64,000 nucleotides of DNA from Amycolatopsis nalaikhensis (GTDB taxonomy: Bacteria > Actinomycetota > Actinomycetes > Mycobacteriales > Pseudonocardiaceae): positions 7,261,501-7,325,500 of the forward strand of contig NZ_CP127173.1 in the NCBI RefSeq assembly GCF_030264295.1. The letters run 5' to 3'. Shown one piece after another: positions 53,396 through 61,979 of the stretch. Under the pieces are notes generated by a model. That model ran no database searches, had not been told where the DNA came from, and worked only from the letters and a program-made list of their open reading frames with translations. Numbering within the stretch: position 1 is the stretch's first letter; the number at the start of each line of letters is the position of its first letter. A program made the position numbers and the translations under genes.

Positions 53396-54211
53396 GTGTC
53401 CGAGCGCGTCCGGCGCCGTGACCAGCACGTCGTGGTGGAGCGGGACGTGCTGGTGCGGTACCTCGACGCGTGGACGGCGACGACGTTGCGCTCCCAGCGC
53501 GGCGGCACGTACGTCGAGTGCGGCGGGTTCGCGGCCGACGCGGTGCGGGTCTTCGCCGAGTTCGCCGACCGGCTCGACGGGCACCACCTCGAGCTGGTGG
53601 TCACCGGCCCGGCGCCGGTGGCGGTGCCCGCGGGGTTGAGCGTCCGGGAGATGACCGAGCCGTTCGGTTTTGCCGGGCCGGTGCTCGCGCACGTCGAGGA
53701 CGACTGGCCGGTGGCCGAGTCGCTCGCCCGCGGCAAGGGGCACGAAGTGGTGGTGACGGGCGCCGAGCCGGGCGACGACCACCGAGCCCGGCTGCGGACG
53801 GCGGGCCTTCGGTGCGTGCTGGCGGTCGACTTGGTGGCCGAGGACGGGGCAGCGCAAACGCTGGTGTTCGCGACGGCGGACAGCAAGCACCTCGCGACCT
53901 TCAAGAACGAGCTGTGGGCGGTGGACGAGTTCGCGGGCATCCGCTACCGCGACCCGCGGGACCCGGAGCGGACGTTGGTCGACATCTCGCTGACCCCGCA
54001 GCTGTTGCCGCTGCGGCGGGTGTTGTCGGCGGAGTTGGCTCGGCGGGGTTCGTGTTCGGTGGCGGAACTGCAGCAGCACACGCTGCTCGAGACGATTTAC
54101 CGTCCGGCCGATGCGGTGGCGGCCTTGACGGCCGCCGCCGCGGCGGGAGATATCAGCCGGGAGCCGGAGAAAGGGCGACTCACGCCGCGGACGGTGGTCG
54201 CCTGCCGGTAG
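53396..54211 (+). CDS. Uncharacterised protein
   Basis: 271 residues, no signal peptide or membrane segments. I cannot assign a family. The C-terminal half 'VFATADSKHLATFKNELWAVDEFAGI' (in part, about 162-187) followed by a small helical domain with 'LRRVLSAELARRGSCSVAELQQHTLLETIYRPADAV' features recalls the winged-helix tails of TcmP-like (three-Cys-motif partner) proteins, but this is a weak resemblance. GTG 53396 follows GGGAG. It is 44 nt after the LuxR stop on the same strand. The gene is supported by codon bias and clean length. Confidence 0.65.
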   Translation: MSERVRRRDQHVVVERDVLVRYLDAWTATTLRSQRGGTYVECGGFAADAVRVFAEFADRLDGHHLELVVTGPAPVAVPAGLSVREMTEPFGFAGPVLAHVEDDWPVAESLARGKGHEVVVTGAEPGDDHRARLRTAGLRCVLAVDLVAEDGAAQTLVFATADSKHLATFKNELWAVDEFAGIRYRDPRDPERTLVDISLTPQLLPLRRVLSAELARRGSCSVAELQQHTLLETIYRPADAVAALTAAAAAGDISREPEKGRLTPRTVVACR

Positions 54212-54287
54212 GAGTTCAACTCAATGCGCGGCGGGTGAGGTCGCCGCACCTGTCTTCTTGGCGTCGCGCGCCACGAGCGCGTCGCCG

Positions 54288-55304
54288 TCATGCCGTCGCC
54301 GAGGCGGATGGTGGTTGGCACGGCAGGGTTCCCCTGCGCAACGCGTGGTCGCCGTCGTTGCCGTCGTCGGCCCACACCACCTCCTTGCGGCCCGACGCGC
54401 AACTCGACTGCGGGGCGATCGCGAACCCCTCGTTGTTGTAGTTCGGCATCTTCGCCGGGCGCGCGTACGTCGCCGCTACCTTGAACCGGCCGTCGACCAG
54501 CTTCAGGCGCGCCGAGCGGCCGTCGCACGTGTTGTCGCACACCGACCAGAGGCTGCCCGTCTCCGGCTCGAACTCCAGCTCCATGACGTTCGGGAAGCCC
54601 GCCGAGAACGCGGCCACCCGGGTGAACCCGCCCCCGGACCGGTTCAACGCGTACGCGTACACCTTGCCCTCGTCCTCGAGACCGACGAAGTACAGGCCGG
54701 TGCCGTGGTCGGGGTAGGCGGCCGGGTCGTACGGCTTCTTCGTGTGCTCGTCGAGGAAACCACCCGCGGTCAGGAAGGTGTCCGGGATCCAGCTGATGGC
54801 TTCGAAACCGCCGTTGTCGTCGACGGCGGGCAGGTCGTCGGTGAGGTCCCACTCCGCCACCGCGTCGAGCGAGCTACCCGTGGCAGAGCCGTCGAATCGC
54901 AACACCTTCAGCAGGCTGCCGTCGCCGTCGTTGTCGCGCTCGGTCGCCGCCACGACGCCGTCCGGCGTGGCCACCACCGCTTCGGCGTCCGGGTCGCCGC
55001 CGCCGTCGGCGTAGTGCAGCCGCTTGCCCGACGACCAGCCGTCGGCCGGGCGCCAGAGACCGTCGCGGCGGACCAGCCGGTACAGCGTGCCCGGGCCGTT
55101 CTTCACCGCCCACAGCACGTCGGCGCCCTGGAACGACAGGCCGCTCAGGTTGTCGCCGAAAGCGCCGGCCGCGTCGGCGACCGCGACGGCCGGGTCACCG
55201 GGCCACGCCGCCGCGGTCGAGGCCTGGGCGCTGCCGGGTGGAACGGTGAGCAGGCCCGCGACGAACAGGGTGCCTGCCATGGCGAACCGGCGGGAGAGGT
55301 GCAC
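54288..55304 (-). CDS. Secreted beta-propeller-like protein of unknown function
   Basis: 338 residues with a signal peptide (VHLSRRFAMAGTLFVAGLL..., cleavage near AQASTA). The mature part has repeated W/G-rich strands and Asp-rich loops: 'FQGADVLWAVKNGPGTLYRL', 'DPDAEAVVATPDGVVAATERDNDGDGS' in part, 'GLYFVGLEDEGKVYAYAL' and 'NYNNEGFAIAP'. These resemble esterase-like/SdiA-regulated or phytase-like propellers that bind calcium. Paired cysteines (SVCDNTCDG) suggest an extracytoplasmic disulfide. GTG 55304 lies behind GGGGG. It is divergent from the phosphatase at 55462 and shares its operator region, so both may answer one signal. Confidence 0.78.
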   Translation of the reverse strand: MHLSRRFAMAGTLFVAGLLTVPPGSAQASTAAAWPGDPAVAVADAAGAFGDNLSGLSFQGADVLWAVKNGPGTLYRLVRRDGLWRPADGWSSGKRLHYADGGGDPDAEAVVATPDGVVAATERDNDGDGSLLKVLRFDGSATGSSLDAVAEWDLTDDLPAVDDNGGFEAISWIPDTFLTAGGFLDEHTKKPYDPAAYPDHGTGLYFVGLEDEGKVYAYALNRSGGGFTRVAAFSAGFPNVMELEFEPETGSLWSVCDNTCDGRSARLKLVDGRFKVAATYARPAKMPNYNNEGFAIAPQSSCASGRKEVVWADDGNDGDHALRRGTLPCQPPSASATA

Positions 55305-55320
55305 GTCGCCCCCTGAAGTA

Positions 55321-55337
55321 TTAGGAAAGAATCTTAA
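55321..55337. promoter_or_regulatory. Degenerate second copy of the TTAGGAAA palindrome, near the propeller gene
   Basis: TTAGGAAAGAATCTTAA keeps one half-site of the 55433-55453 palindrome and a decayed second half. It lies 17 bp before the minus-strand GTG 55304. A weaker site for the same regulator is likely, giving joint control of the divergent pair. Confidence 0.45.
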
Positions 55338-55424
55338 CAAAGCGGGACTGTAGCCGGGTGATCGACTTCCGGCAACCGCCGGACCGGGGGAAATGCCACT
55401 GAATCGAGAAGGAGGCTCGCGCCG

Positions 55425-55454
55425 TTGACAGTAGTTAGGAAACTTTCCTAACTT
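55425..55454 (+). promoter_or_regulatory. Promoter of the phosphatase gene, leaderless type
   Basis: -35 TTGACA (55425-55430), 18-bp spacer, -10 TAACTT (55449-55454). The ATG starts at 55462, 7 bp after the -10, so transcription should begin at or next to the start codon, giving a leaderless mRNA. No Shine-Dalgarno sequence is present, which agrees. Confidence 0.65.
55433..55453. promoter_or_regulatory. 21-bp perfect palindromic operator over the phosphatase promoter
   Basis: Arms AGTTAGGAAA (55433-55442) and TTTCCTAACT (55444-55453) around one base. It fills the spacer and most of the -10, so a bound repressor would block polymerase. A partial copy lies at 55321-55337. Confidence 0.7.
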
Positions 55455-55461
55455 GAGACGC

Positions 55462-57063
55462 ATGTCCGACAACCGACGGCGCCGGAACCCCGCCGAACAA
55501 ATCCGGCTGGCCGAGTGGCACGACCACTACGTCAAGAAGCACACGCGGCGCGGCGTCCTCCGCGCGACCGCCGCCGGTGGTGCCACGCTGGCCGCCGGGC
55601 ACCTGCTGCTGCCGGGAACCGCCGAAGCGGCTCCCGGGCCGACCGTGCTCCTGAGTGGCGAGAAGGTGGCGGGCTCGACGCAACGTCCCTTCGGGCGGCA
55701 CCTCGGTTTCGGAGCCGACGCCTCGCGCCAGGTGGTCGTCTCCTGGCAGACGCCGGCGAAGGTGACCGCGCCCTACCTCCGGATCGGCACGGCCGCGGGC
55801 GACTACGGCGCCACCGTGCCCGCCGAGGTGCGCGCCCTGACGAGCGACCTCTCGTGGCAGACTCCGGAGCACGACTTCCCGCCGCACAGCGGGTCGGCCG
55901 TCACGCAGTACTACCACCACGTCAAGCTGGACAACCTGGTCCCGAACACGACCTACTACTACGTCCTCGGCCACCAGGGCTACGACCCCACGACCAGCGG
56001 CCGGGTCGGCGAGGTCGCCACCTTCCGCACCGCGCCGGCGGCGGGCGGCACCGGCACGTTCTCCTTCACGGCCTTCGGCGACCAGGGCGTCGGCTACAAC
56101 GCCCTCGCCACCAACAGTCTCATCGCGGACCTCGACCCGCGGTTCCACCTCGCCATGGGCGACATGAGCTACGCGCTCGAGGGCGAAGGCGGGCACCCGA
56201 AGGAGGACAAGTACGACGCCCGCAAGTGGGACTCGTTCTTCGCCCAGAACGATCCGGTCTCGTCCGGGATCCCGTGGATGGTCGCCCTCGGCAACCACGA
56301 AATGGAAGGCTGGTACGACCACCACGGCTACGGCGGCATGCGCGCCCGGTTCACCATGCCCGACAACGCCTGGGCCGGATCGACGTGCATCTACTCGTGG
56401 CGCTACCAGAACGTCGGCCTGATCAGCCTGGACGGCAACGACATCTGCTACAACAGCCCGTCCAACCTGGACTACACCGAAGGCAGGCAGACGGCGTGGC
56501 TGAAGAGCCAGCTGAAGAAGTTCCGCGACGACCCGAGCATCGAGTTCATCGTCGTCTACTGCCACCAGTGCACGTACTCGACCTCCGACGCGAACGGCGC
56601 GGAGCTGGGCGCGCAGCAGAAGTGGGCGCCGCTGTTCGACCAGTACCAAGTGGACTTGGTCCTCAATGGACACAACCACCTCTACGAGCGCACCGACCCG
56701 ATCAAGGCGGGCAAGGGCACCAAGAAGGCCTCGCCCGGCGCGACCGTCAACCCCAAGACCGACGGCGTCACCTACATCACCGCGGGCGGGGGCGGCGAGA
56801 GCATCAACGACTGGATCGACGAGAAGGTCGGCGATTCCTACATCGGCCACGTCAACGACGCCACGGTCACCATGCGGTGGGACGACGAGGACGGTGGCGG
56901 GCACTCGAAGAAGGTCACCTGGTCGCGGGTGCGCTACCGCGGCTACAGCCTGGTGCACGTCGAGGTCACGCCCACCGTGGGCGGCACGCCCGGCCGGTTG
57001 AAGGTGCGCGCGTTGACCGAAGACAACGTCCTCGTCGACGAAGTCACCCTGCGGCGGGGTTGA
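55462..57063 (+). CDS. Tat-exported purple acid phosphatase-like metallophosphoesterase
   Basis: 533 residues. Twin-arginine signal THTRRGVLRATA-like (RRGVLRA about 32-38) and cleavage near AEAAPG. Fibronectin-like N-terminal domain (about 60-190). The metal centre motifs are in order: 'FGDQGVGYN' (about 207-215), 'GDMSYALEG' (about 232-240), 'GNHEMEG' (about 275-281), 'VVYCHQCTYS' (about 365-374) and 'NGHNHLYER' (about 403-411). These give the Asp, Asp-Tyr, Asn-His, His and His-x-His ligands. It releases phosphate from organic esters outside the cell. Start ATG 55462 is preferred over TTG 55453 because of the leaderless promoter geometry. Its 3' end overlaps the convergent small gene by 20 bp. 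Confidence 0.9.
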   Translation: MSDNRRRRNPAEQIRLAEWHDHYVKKHTRRGVLRATAAGGATLAAGHLLLPGTAEAAPGPTVLLSGEKVAGSTQRPFGRHLGFGADASRQVVVSWQTPAKVTAPYLRIGTAAGDYGATVPAEVRALTSDLSWQTPEHDFPPHSGSAVTQYYHHVKLDNLVPNTTYYYVLGHQGYDPTTSGRVGEVATFRTAPAAGGTGTFSFTAFGDQGVGYNALATNSLIADLDPRFHLAMGDMSYALEGEGGHPKEDKYDARKWDSFFAQNDPVSSGIPWMVALGNHEMEGWYDHHGYGGMRARFTMPDNAWAGSTCIYSWRYQNVGLISLDGNDICYNSPSNLDYTEGRQTAWLKSQLKKFRDDPSIEFIVVYCHQCTYSTSDANGAELGAQQKWAPLFDQYQVDLVLNGHNHLYERTDPIKAGKGTKKASPGATVNPKTDGVTYITAGGGGESINDWIDEKVGDSYIGHVNDATVTMRWDDEDGGGHSKKVTWSRVRYRGYSLVHVEVTPTVGGTPGRLKVRALTEDNVLVDEVTLRRG

Positions 57064-57490
57064 GTTTGGTTTCGCACCGGATGCTCGGTGCCGCTTGGGT
57101 TCCGGACGCGACGCAGTCGACGGCCCGGCCGGCGCCGGGCACCGGGTAGCTGTAGACGATCGGCGCGTCGGAGTCGGTGCCCACGGAGAACTTGAGGACC
57201 GTCGGCTGCCAGGAGCCGGTGCCGTGCAGGCTCTTCGAGTAGTACGTCGTGTTCGGCCCGATGGTCGTGCCCATGCCTTCGTCGTCGCCGTTCAGCTCGT
57301 GCACGTTCAGGACGTAGTCCCCGGCGGTGTACTTGCCTTCGTTCGCGTGCCCGGCCTCGGCCGGGACCGCGCTGAGGACCTCCGGCGCGACCGGGTCGGC
57401 GGCCGTGGCCATCACGGTCGCGCCGATCGCCACCACCGCGGCCCCGGCCGCGACGGCGGTCACGCCGACCCGCTTGACGGTGAACTCCAT
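57044..57490 (-). CDS. Small secreted protein of unknown function
   Basis: 148 residues. A long signal peptide (VGVTAVAAGAAVVAIGATVMATAADP, in part; cleavage near ATAAD, about 31) and a mature part of about 117 residues. The latter has the strand-rich motifs 'YTAGDYVLNVHELNG', 'NTTYYSKSLHGTGSW' and two cysteines (VDCVASG, IRCETK) that could form a disulfide. I do not know the family. ATG 57490 sits 6 nt after GAGGGAG. The 3' end overlaps that of the phosphatase by 20 bp, tail to tail, so antisense effects are possible. Confidence 0.75.
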   Translation of the reverse strand: MEFTVKRVGVTAVAAGAAVVAIGATVMATAADPVAPEVLSAVPAEAGHANEGKYTAGDYVLNVHELNGDDEGMGTTIGPNTTYYSKSLHGTGSWQPTVLKFSVGTDSDAPIVYSYPVPGAGRAVDCVASGTQAAPSIRCETKLNPAAG

Positions 57491-57626
57491 GACCACTCCC
57501 TCGCCCTCGCCGGACTCCCGATGCTGATCAAGCTAGGGGCTCGCGCGGGCCCGTGACCTCGGCCGAAGGGGCAGGACGACGTCTGCCGCCTCGGCCATTC
57601 GGCCGATGTCCGCCCGCGGCGCGGCC

Positions 57627-57656
57627 TTGACACCCGCATCCGGTCATTCATACATT
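57627..57656 (+). promoter_or_regulatory. Promoter of the FAD monooxygenase operon
   Basis: -35 TTGACA (57627-57632), 18-bp spacer, -10 TACATT (57651-57656). The -10 lies inside the inverted repeat at 57643-57679. Start codon follows about 40 bp downstream. Confidence 0.6.
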
Positions 57657-57679
57657 CGATGTCCAGTTGTATGAATGAC
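57643..57679. promoter_or_regulatory. TetR-type operator with perfect 12-bp arms
   Basis: GTCATTCATACA (57643-57654) and its exact complement (57668-57679) separated by 13 bp. It covers the -10 and the likely transcription start. The operon ends with a TetR gene, the obvious candidate for binding here. Confidence 0.7.
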
Positions 57680-57696
57680 GTGGGGAGTTGGTCCGC

Positions 57697-59142
57697 ATGC
57701 GGCTCGGCCAGACCGCCGTCGTCCTGGGCGGCAGCGCCGCCGGGCTCTGCTCGGCCGGGGCGCTCGCCCCGCACTTCGACCGGGTGCTGGTGCTGGAACG
57801 CGACGAGCTCCCGGCCGCGGCCGAGCACCGCCGCGGCGTGCCGCAGAGCAAGCACCCGCACTTCCTGCTCAACTCCGGCCGCCGGGCGATCGGCGCGTTG
57901 TTCCCCGGCTTCGAGGAGCACCTGATCGCGGCGGGCGGGCTGCACCTGATGCCGTCCATGGACGCCGCCTACCTCGACGGCGAAGGCTGGTCGGCGCGCA
58001 AGCGCAGCTCGATGACGATGATCTACGGCTCGCGCATCCTCATCGAGCGCGTGCTGCGCGACGAGGTGCGCGGCCTGGCCAACGTCGTCATCCGCGAGGG
58101 CGCCACGGTGACCGGCCTGCGCACGTGCGCCGGGCGGGTCACCGGCGTCGAGATCGGCGAGGAGCACGTCGACGCGGACTTCGTGGTGGACGCGACGGGC
58201 CGCGGCTCCCCGGTCGGCGGCTGGCTGGCGGCCGCGGGCTGGCCCGAGCCCGAGGTGCGGACCCTCGACGCCAAGGTCACCTACACCTCGCGGTGGTACG
58301 ACCTGCCCCCGCAGCGGCCCGCGTCGTGGTGGTGGCAGCACCTGGTCGTGATGCCGACGCCGGACAAGGGCGAGCACCCCGACGAGCACGAGTTCCTGGT
58401 CAACTTCTTCCCGATCGAGGGCGGCCGCGTCATCGCCTGCATGGGCTCGTGGGGCCTGGACATGCCCCGCACGGCGGACGCGTTCGGCGAAGCGGCCCGC
58501 CGGGTGCGGACGCCGTTGTTCGCGGCCGCGATGGACCGGTGCACGCCCACTTCGGAAGTCCACCTGACCCGCTCGACGGGCAACAAGTGGCGCCGCTACG
58601 ACCGGCTGCGCACACCGCCGGAGGGGCTGGCGTTCGTCGGCGACTCGATCTGCGCGTTCAACCCGTTCTACGCGCAGGGCATCAGCTCCGCCGCCGGGTC
58701 GGCCCTGCTGCTGCGCGAGCACCTCGCCCGCGCCGGACGGCTCGACGCCGGGTTCGCCAAGGAGTTCCTGCTGGCGCAACGGAAACTGCTCGCCGTGCCG
58801 TGGCGCCTGGCGATGGCGCGGGACCAGGGCTACGAATGCGCCGTGGGCACCGAGAAACCTCCCGAGTGGCGGCGCCGCCTGCTCGCCGCCGCATCCGGCC
58901 CGGCCTTCCGGCTCATCGTCGGGGCGGCCCGCGAAGACGACGTCGTCGACGAGCACTTCGCGAAGGTGTTCAACCTCGACGAGTCGCTGGGGGAGATGCT
59001 GCGGAACCCGCGGGTTCTCGCCGGGCTGGTGCGCTACCGCGTCCGCGCGGCGCTGGGCAGGCACCGGGTGCCGTTCGGCTTCGACCCGCGCGCCGAGCCC
59101 CCGGCCACGGACTACTCGGCGGCCACGGCGGCCACGCGATGA
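57697..59142 (+). CDS. FAD-dependent monooxygenase/oxidoreductase
   Basis: 481 residues. N-terminal dinucleotide fold 'AVVLGGSAAGLCSAGALA' (about 6-23, GxGxxG variant with GGSAAG), 'RVLVLERDELP' (about 30-40, ribose-binding acidic residue), and the second FAD motif 'GLAFVGDSICAFNPFYAQGISSA' in part (about 312-334, GD motif). This places it in the PHBH/geranylgeranyl-reductase-like group. It may hydroxylate or reduce a lipidic or aromatic substrate. ATG 57697 follows GGGGAG; TTG 57688 is an alternative. It is coupled by ATGA to the membrane protein gene. Expression is likely repressed by the TetR protein encoded two genes on. Confidence 0.88.
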   Translation: MRLGQTAVVLGGSAAGLCSAGALAPHFDRVLVLERDELPAAAEHRRGVPQSKHPHFLLNSGRRAIGALFPGFEEHLIAAGGLHLMPSMDAAYLDGEGWSARKRSSMTMIYGSRILIERVLRDEVRGLANVVIREGATVTGLRTCAGRVTGVEIGEEHVDADFVVDATGRGSPVGGWLAAAGWPEPEVRTLDAKVTYTSRWYDLPPQRPASWWWQHLVVMPTPDKGEHPDEHEFLVNFFPIEGGRVIACMGSWGLDMPRTADAFGEAARRVRTPLFAAAMDRCTPTSEVHLTRSTGNKWRRYDRLRTPPEGLAFVGDSICAFNPFYAQGISSAAGSALLLREHLARAGRLDAGFAKEFLLAQRKLLAVPWRLAMARDQGYECAVGTEKPPEWRRRLLAAASGPAFRLIVGAAREDDVVDEHFAKVFNLDESLGEMLRNPRVLAGLVRYRVRAALGRHRVPFGFDPRAEPPATDYSAATAATR

Positions 59143-60170
59143 GCGACGGCTGCGGACCGGACGCCGAGGCCGTCACCCGCGGCCTCGGCTTCGACTGCCA
59201 CGACGTCTCGCCGGTGGTCTCGGTCCGCTTCCCGTGGGAGCTGGCGAACTGGACGCTGCCGGTGCTGGAGGTGCTGATCGTCGGCGGCGCCGTTTTCGCG
59301 CTGCTGCACGCGATCCGCCGCCACCGCGCGGGCGACCCGGTCAACCTGGTGCTGTGGTGCGCCTCCCTGGTCTACCTGTTCGTCACCGAGCCGCCGCTGT
59401 ACTTCCCGGAGTGGTTCGGCCTCGACGCGGTCTACGGCTTCATCTTCGCGCACAACCTGTTCACCGTGCAGTTCATGGGGGACCGGCTGCCGCTCTACAT
59501 CGTCGCGTTCTACCCGGTGATCAGCCAGCTCGCCTACGAGCTCGTGCGCACCCTCGGGATCTTCCGCGACCGCGGCCCGCTGGCCGGGGCGGTCGCCGTC
59601 GCGTTCGCCTGCCAGGTCTTCTACGAACCCTTCGACCAGGTCGGCCCGCCGCTGCGGTGGTGGGCGTGGAACCCGGCCAACGACGTCGTCAACCACCCCG
59701 CGCTGGCGACGGTGCCGTTGACGAGCATGCTGCTGTTCGCCTCGGTGTCGATGGCGGGCCTGACCTACTTGGTCGTGCGCCTCACGCGTGGGGCCCGGCT
59801 CAGGTGGTGGCGCATCGTCCTCGCCGGGGTCCTGACGCCGTTGACCATGGTGGTCGCGAGCGTCCCGGCCGGGTTCGCCGGGGAGAGCGGCACCGCGCGG
59901 GCCTGGATCCTCGGCGTCGAGCTGGCGCTGGTGTGGGCGGCCGGGGCCTGGGTCGTCTTCAGGCGCCGCGGCCCGGCCGAGCCGCTGTCCGCGTTCGCCC
60001 GGTGGTACCCGGCCCTGTACCTGGCGGGCATGGCGCTGTTCTGGGTGCGCGCGCTCGGCGACGGCGTGCCGATCGGGAGCGGGCTCTACGCGCTGGCCTG
60101 CCTCGCCGGAGCCGGGCTGCTGCTGGGCGCGCTGTACCGCCGGGCGCCGGCCCGGGCCGCTCGGGAATGA
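59139..60170 (+). CDS. Polytopic membrane protein of unknown function
   Basis: 343 residues with about eight hydrophobic segments (first at about 38-58, last at about 315-333). The loops hold conserved-looking aromatic motifs: 'VTEPPLYFPEWFGLD' (about 84-98), 'AHNLFTVQFMGDRLPLYI' (about 104-121) and 'RWWAWNPANDVVNHPALA' (about 171-188). No signal peptide. It overlaps both neighbours by 4 nt or less, so it is a dedicated partner of the FAD enzyme. It might be a membrane-bound lipid-modifying enzyme or transporter, but I cannot assign it. Confidence 0.8.
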   Translation: MSDGCGPDAEAVTRGLGFDCHDVSPVVSVRFPWELANWTLPVLEVLIVGGAVFALLHAIRRHRAGDPVNLVLWCASLVYLFVTEPPLYFPEWFGLDAVYGFIFAHNLFTVQFMGDRLPLYIVAFYPVISQLAYELVRTLGIFRDRGPLAGAVAVAFACQVFYEPFDQVGPPLRWWAWNPANDVVNHPALATVPLTSMLLFASVSMAGLTYLVVRLTRGARLRWWRIVLAGVLTPLTMVVASVPAGFAGESGTARAWILGVELALVWAAGAWVVFRRRGPAEPLSAFARWYPALYLAGMALFWVRALGDGVPIGSGLYALACLAGAGLLLGALYRRAPARAARE

Positions 60171-60823
60171 TGGAGCCCATGGGGCACCACGGCTGGCGGG
60201 GCAACCCGCCCGGCACCGAAGACGAGGCACGCCGCCGGATCGTGGCGGCGGCCACGGCGTGCCTCGACCGGGTCGGGCTCGCCAAGACGAACCTCTCCGA
60301 CGTCGCCGCCGAGGCCGGGGTGACCCGGCAGACCGTCTACCGCTACTTCCCGAGCCTCAAGGACATCCTCCGGGCCGTGGCGCTGGCCGGGGTCGAGGAG
60401 TTCGCCGGGCGGATGGCACGCCACCTGGCCGCGTTCGGCACCGCCGCCGAAGTGGCCGTCGAATCGGTGGTGTTCGCGCTGCGGACGGTCCCCGGCGAGC
60501 CGCACCTCGGCCTGCTCCTGCAGGCGGGCGAGGCCGACTTCTTCACCGACGGCGTGATCTCGCCGCAGGCGTTCGACTTCGGCGCGCGGATCCTGCGCGA
60601 CGTCCCGGTCGACTGGCGCGCGGCCGGCGTCGCCACCGACGCCGACCTGCGCGGGCTCGCCGAGGTCCTGATGCGGCTGTTCATGTCGTTCCTGCAGTAC
60701 CCCTCGGCCCCGGACCGCACCGACGACGAGCTGCGGGCCCTCGTCCGCCGCTGGGTCGGCCCGGCGCTCGCCGTCAGTCCAGCCGGACGGGCAACGCCTC
60801 CAGACCCCGCATCAGCCGGCTGA
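60170..60823 (+). CDS. TetR family transcriptional regulator
   Basis: 217 residues. TetR HTH at about 20-66 (RRRIVAAATACLDRVGLAKTNLSDVAAEAGVTRQTVYRYFPSLKDIL in parts), then an all-helical ligand domain. ATG 60170 is used; in-frame ATGs at 60167 and 60179 are possible. It is the last gene of the FAD operon and presumably autoregulates it through the inverted repeat at 57643-57679. Its final 50 bp overlap the end of the convergent P450 gene. Confidence 0.9.
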   Translation: MEPMGHHGWRGNPPGTEDEARRRIVAAATACLDRVGLAKTNLSDVAAEAGVTRQTVYRYFPSLKDILRAVALAGVEEFAGRMARHLAAFGTAAEVAVESVVFALRTVPGEPHLGLLLQAGEADFFTDGVISPQAFDFGARILRDVPVDWRAAGVATDADLRGLAEVLMRLFMSFLQYPSAPDRTDDELRALVRRWVGPALAVSPAGRATPPDPASAG

Positions 60824-61979
60824 ACCGCCACTTCGGTTCCGAGCCGACGTCGAGCCGCAGCCGCGGGAACCGGGTGATGAGCCGCCCGATGGCCACCTGA
60901 CCCTCCAGCCGGGCCAGCGGCGCGCCCAGGCAGTAGTGGATGCCGTGCCCGAACGCGACGTGGCCGCCGGTGCGGCGGGTGAGGTCGAGCCGGTCCGGCT
61001 CGGGGAACCGGTGCTCGTCGCGGTTGGCCGAGTTCAGCGACACGGCGACGAACTCGCCCGCCGGGATCTCCACCCCGCCGACCACCACGGGCTCCGCCGT
61101 GAACCGGTACGTGCCGACGTGTACCGGGCCCTCGTAGCGCAGCAGCTCCTGGACGGCACCCGGCAGCAGCTCCGGATCGGCGCGGAGCTTGTCGAGCAGG
61201 ACCGGCTCCCGCAGCAGCGACAGCACACCGTTGCCGATCAGGTTGACCGTGGTGTCCTGGCCCGCGATCACCAGCAGCGACGCCATCGCGACGAGTTCGG
61301 CGGCCGACAGCCGGTCGCCGTCGTCGGACACGCGCACCAGCTCCGAGAGCAGGTCGTCGCCCGGTTCCGCGCGCTTGCGCTCGATCAGCTCGCCGAGGTA
61401 GCCCAGCAACCGGGTCGACGCGGCCGCGAGCTGCCCGGCGGCGTCCTGCGCGGTGATCACCAGCACGCACTCGCGGAAAGACTGACGGTCCTCTTCGGGC
61501 ACGCCGAGCAGCTCGCAGATCACCGTCATCGGCAACGGTTCGGCGTACGCGGGGAGCAGGTCGGCCGCGCCGTCGGCGGCCATCGCGTCGAGCAGCTCGT
61601 CGGCCACCGCCTCGACGCGGGGCCGCAGCCGCGCGACCACCCCGCTGGTGAACGCCTTCCCGACCAGCCGCCGCAGCCGCGTGTGGTCCGGCGGGTCGGA
61701 GTTGAGCAGGTGGGCATCCAGGGCCCGGAAGGCCGGGCTCAGCGCACCCGACCGCGGCCCGAGCTGTTCGGCCATCAGCTCCGTCGTGCGGCGCGAGTCC
61801 TTGCGCACGCGCGGGTCGGTCAGCACGGCGCGCACGTCGTCGTAGCGGGTGACCAGCCACAGCCGCACGCCGCGCCGGATGAAGACCGGCCGGACCGGGG
61901 CTTCGGCCCGCAGCAGGGCTTCCAGCTCGTGCGGGTCCTGGACGTAGTCCGGAGCCAGCTCGAGCGGTTCCACTGTCAC
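60774..61979 (-). CDS. Cytochrome P450 (bacterial class I)
   Basis: 401 residues, heme monooxygenase needing ferredoxin partners not found in the window. I-helix 'AGQDTTVNLIG' (about 236-246), K-helix ExxR in 'QELLRYEGPVHVGTYR' in part (about 276-285) and heme loop 'FGHGIHYCLGAPLARLE' (about 343-359) with the cysteine ligand are all intact. CYP105/107-like organisation. GTG 61979 overlaps the hydrolase stop (GTGA), so P450 and hydrolase are translated together. Its 3' end overlaps the TetR gene by 50 bp. Confidence 0.95.
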   Translation of the reverse strand: MTVEPLELAPDYVQDPHELEALLRAEAPVRPVFIRRGVRLWLVTRYDDVRAVLTDPRVRKDSRRTTELMAEQLGPRSGALSPAFRALDAHLLNSDPPDHTRLRRLVGKAFTSGVVARLRPRVEAVADELLDAMAADGAADLLPAYAEPLPMTVICELLGVPEEDRQSFRECVLVITAQDAAGQLAAASTRLLGYLGELIERKRAEPGDDLLSELVRVSDDGDRLSAAELVAMASLLVIAGQDTTVNLIGNGVLSLLREPVLLDKLRADPELLPGAVQELLRYEGPVHVGTYRFTAEPVVVGGVEIPAGEFVAVSLNSANRDEHRFPEPDRLDLTRRTGGHVAFGHGIHYCLGAPLARLEGQVAIGRLITRFPRLRLDVGSEPKWRFSRLMRGLEALPVRLD

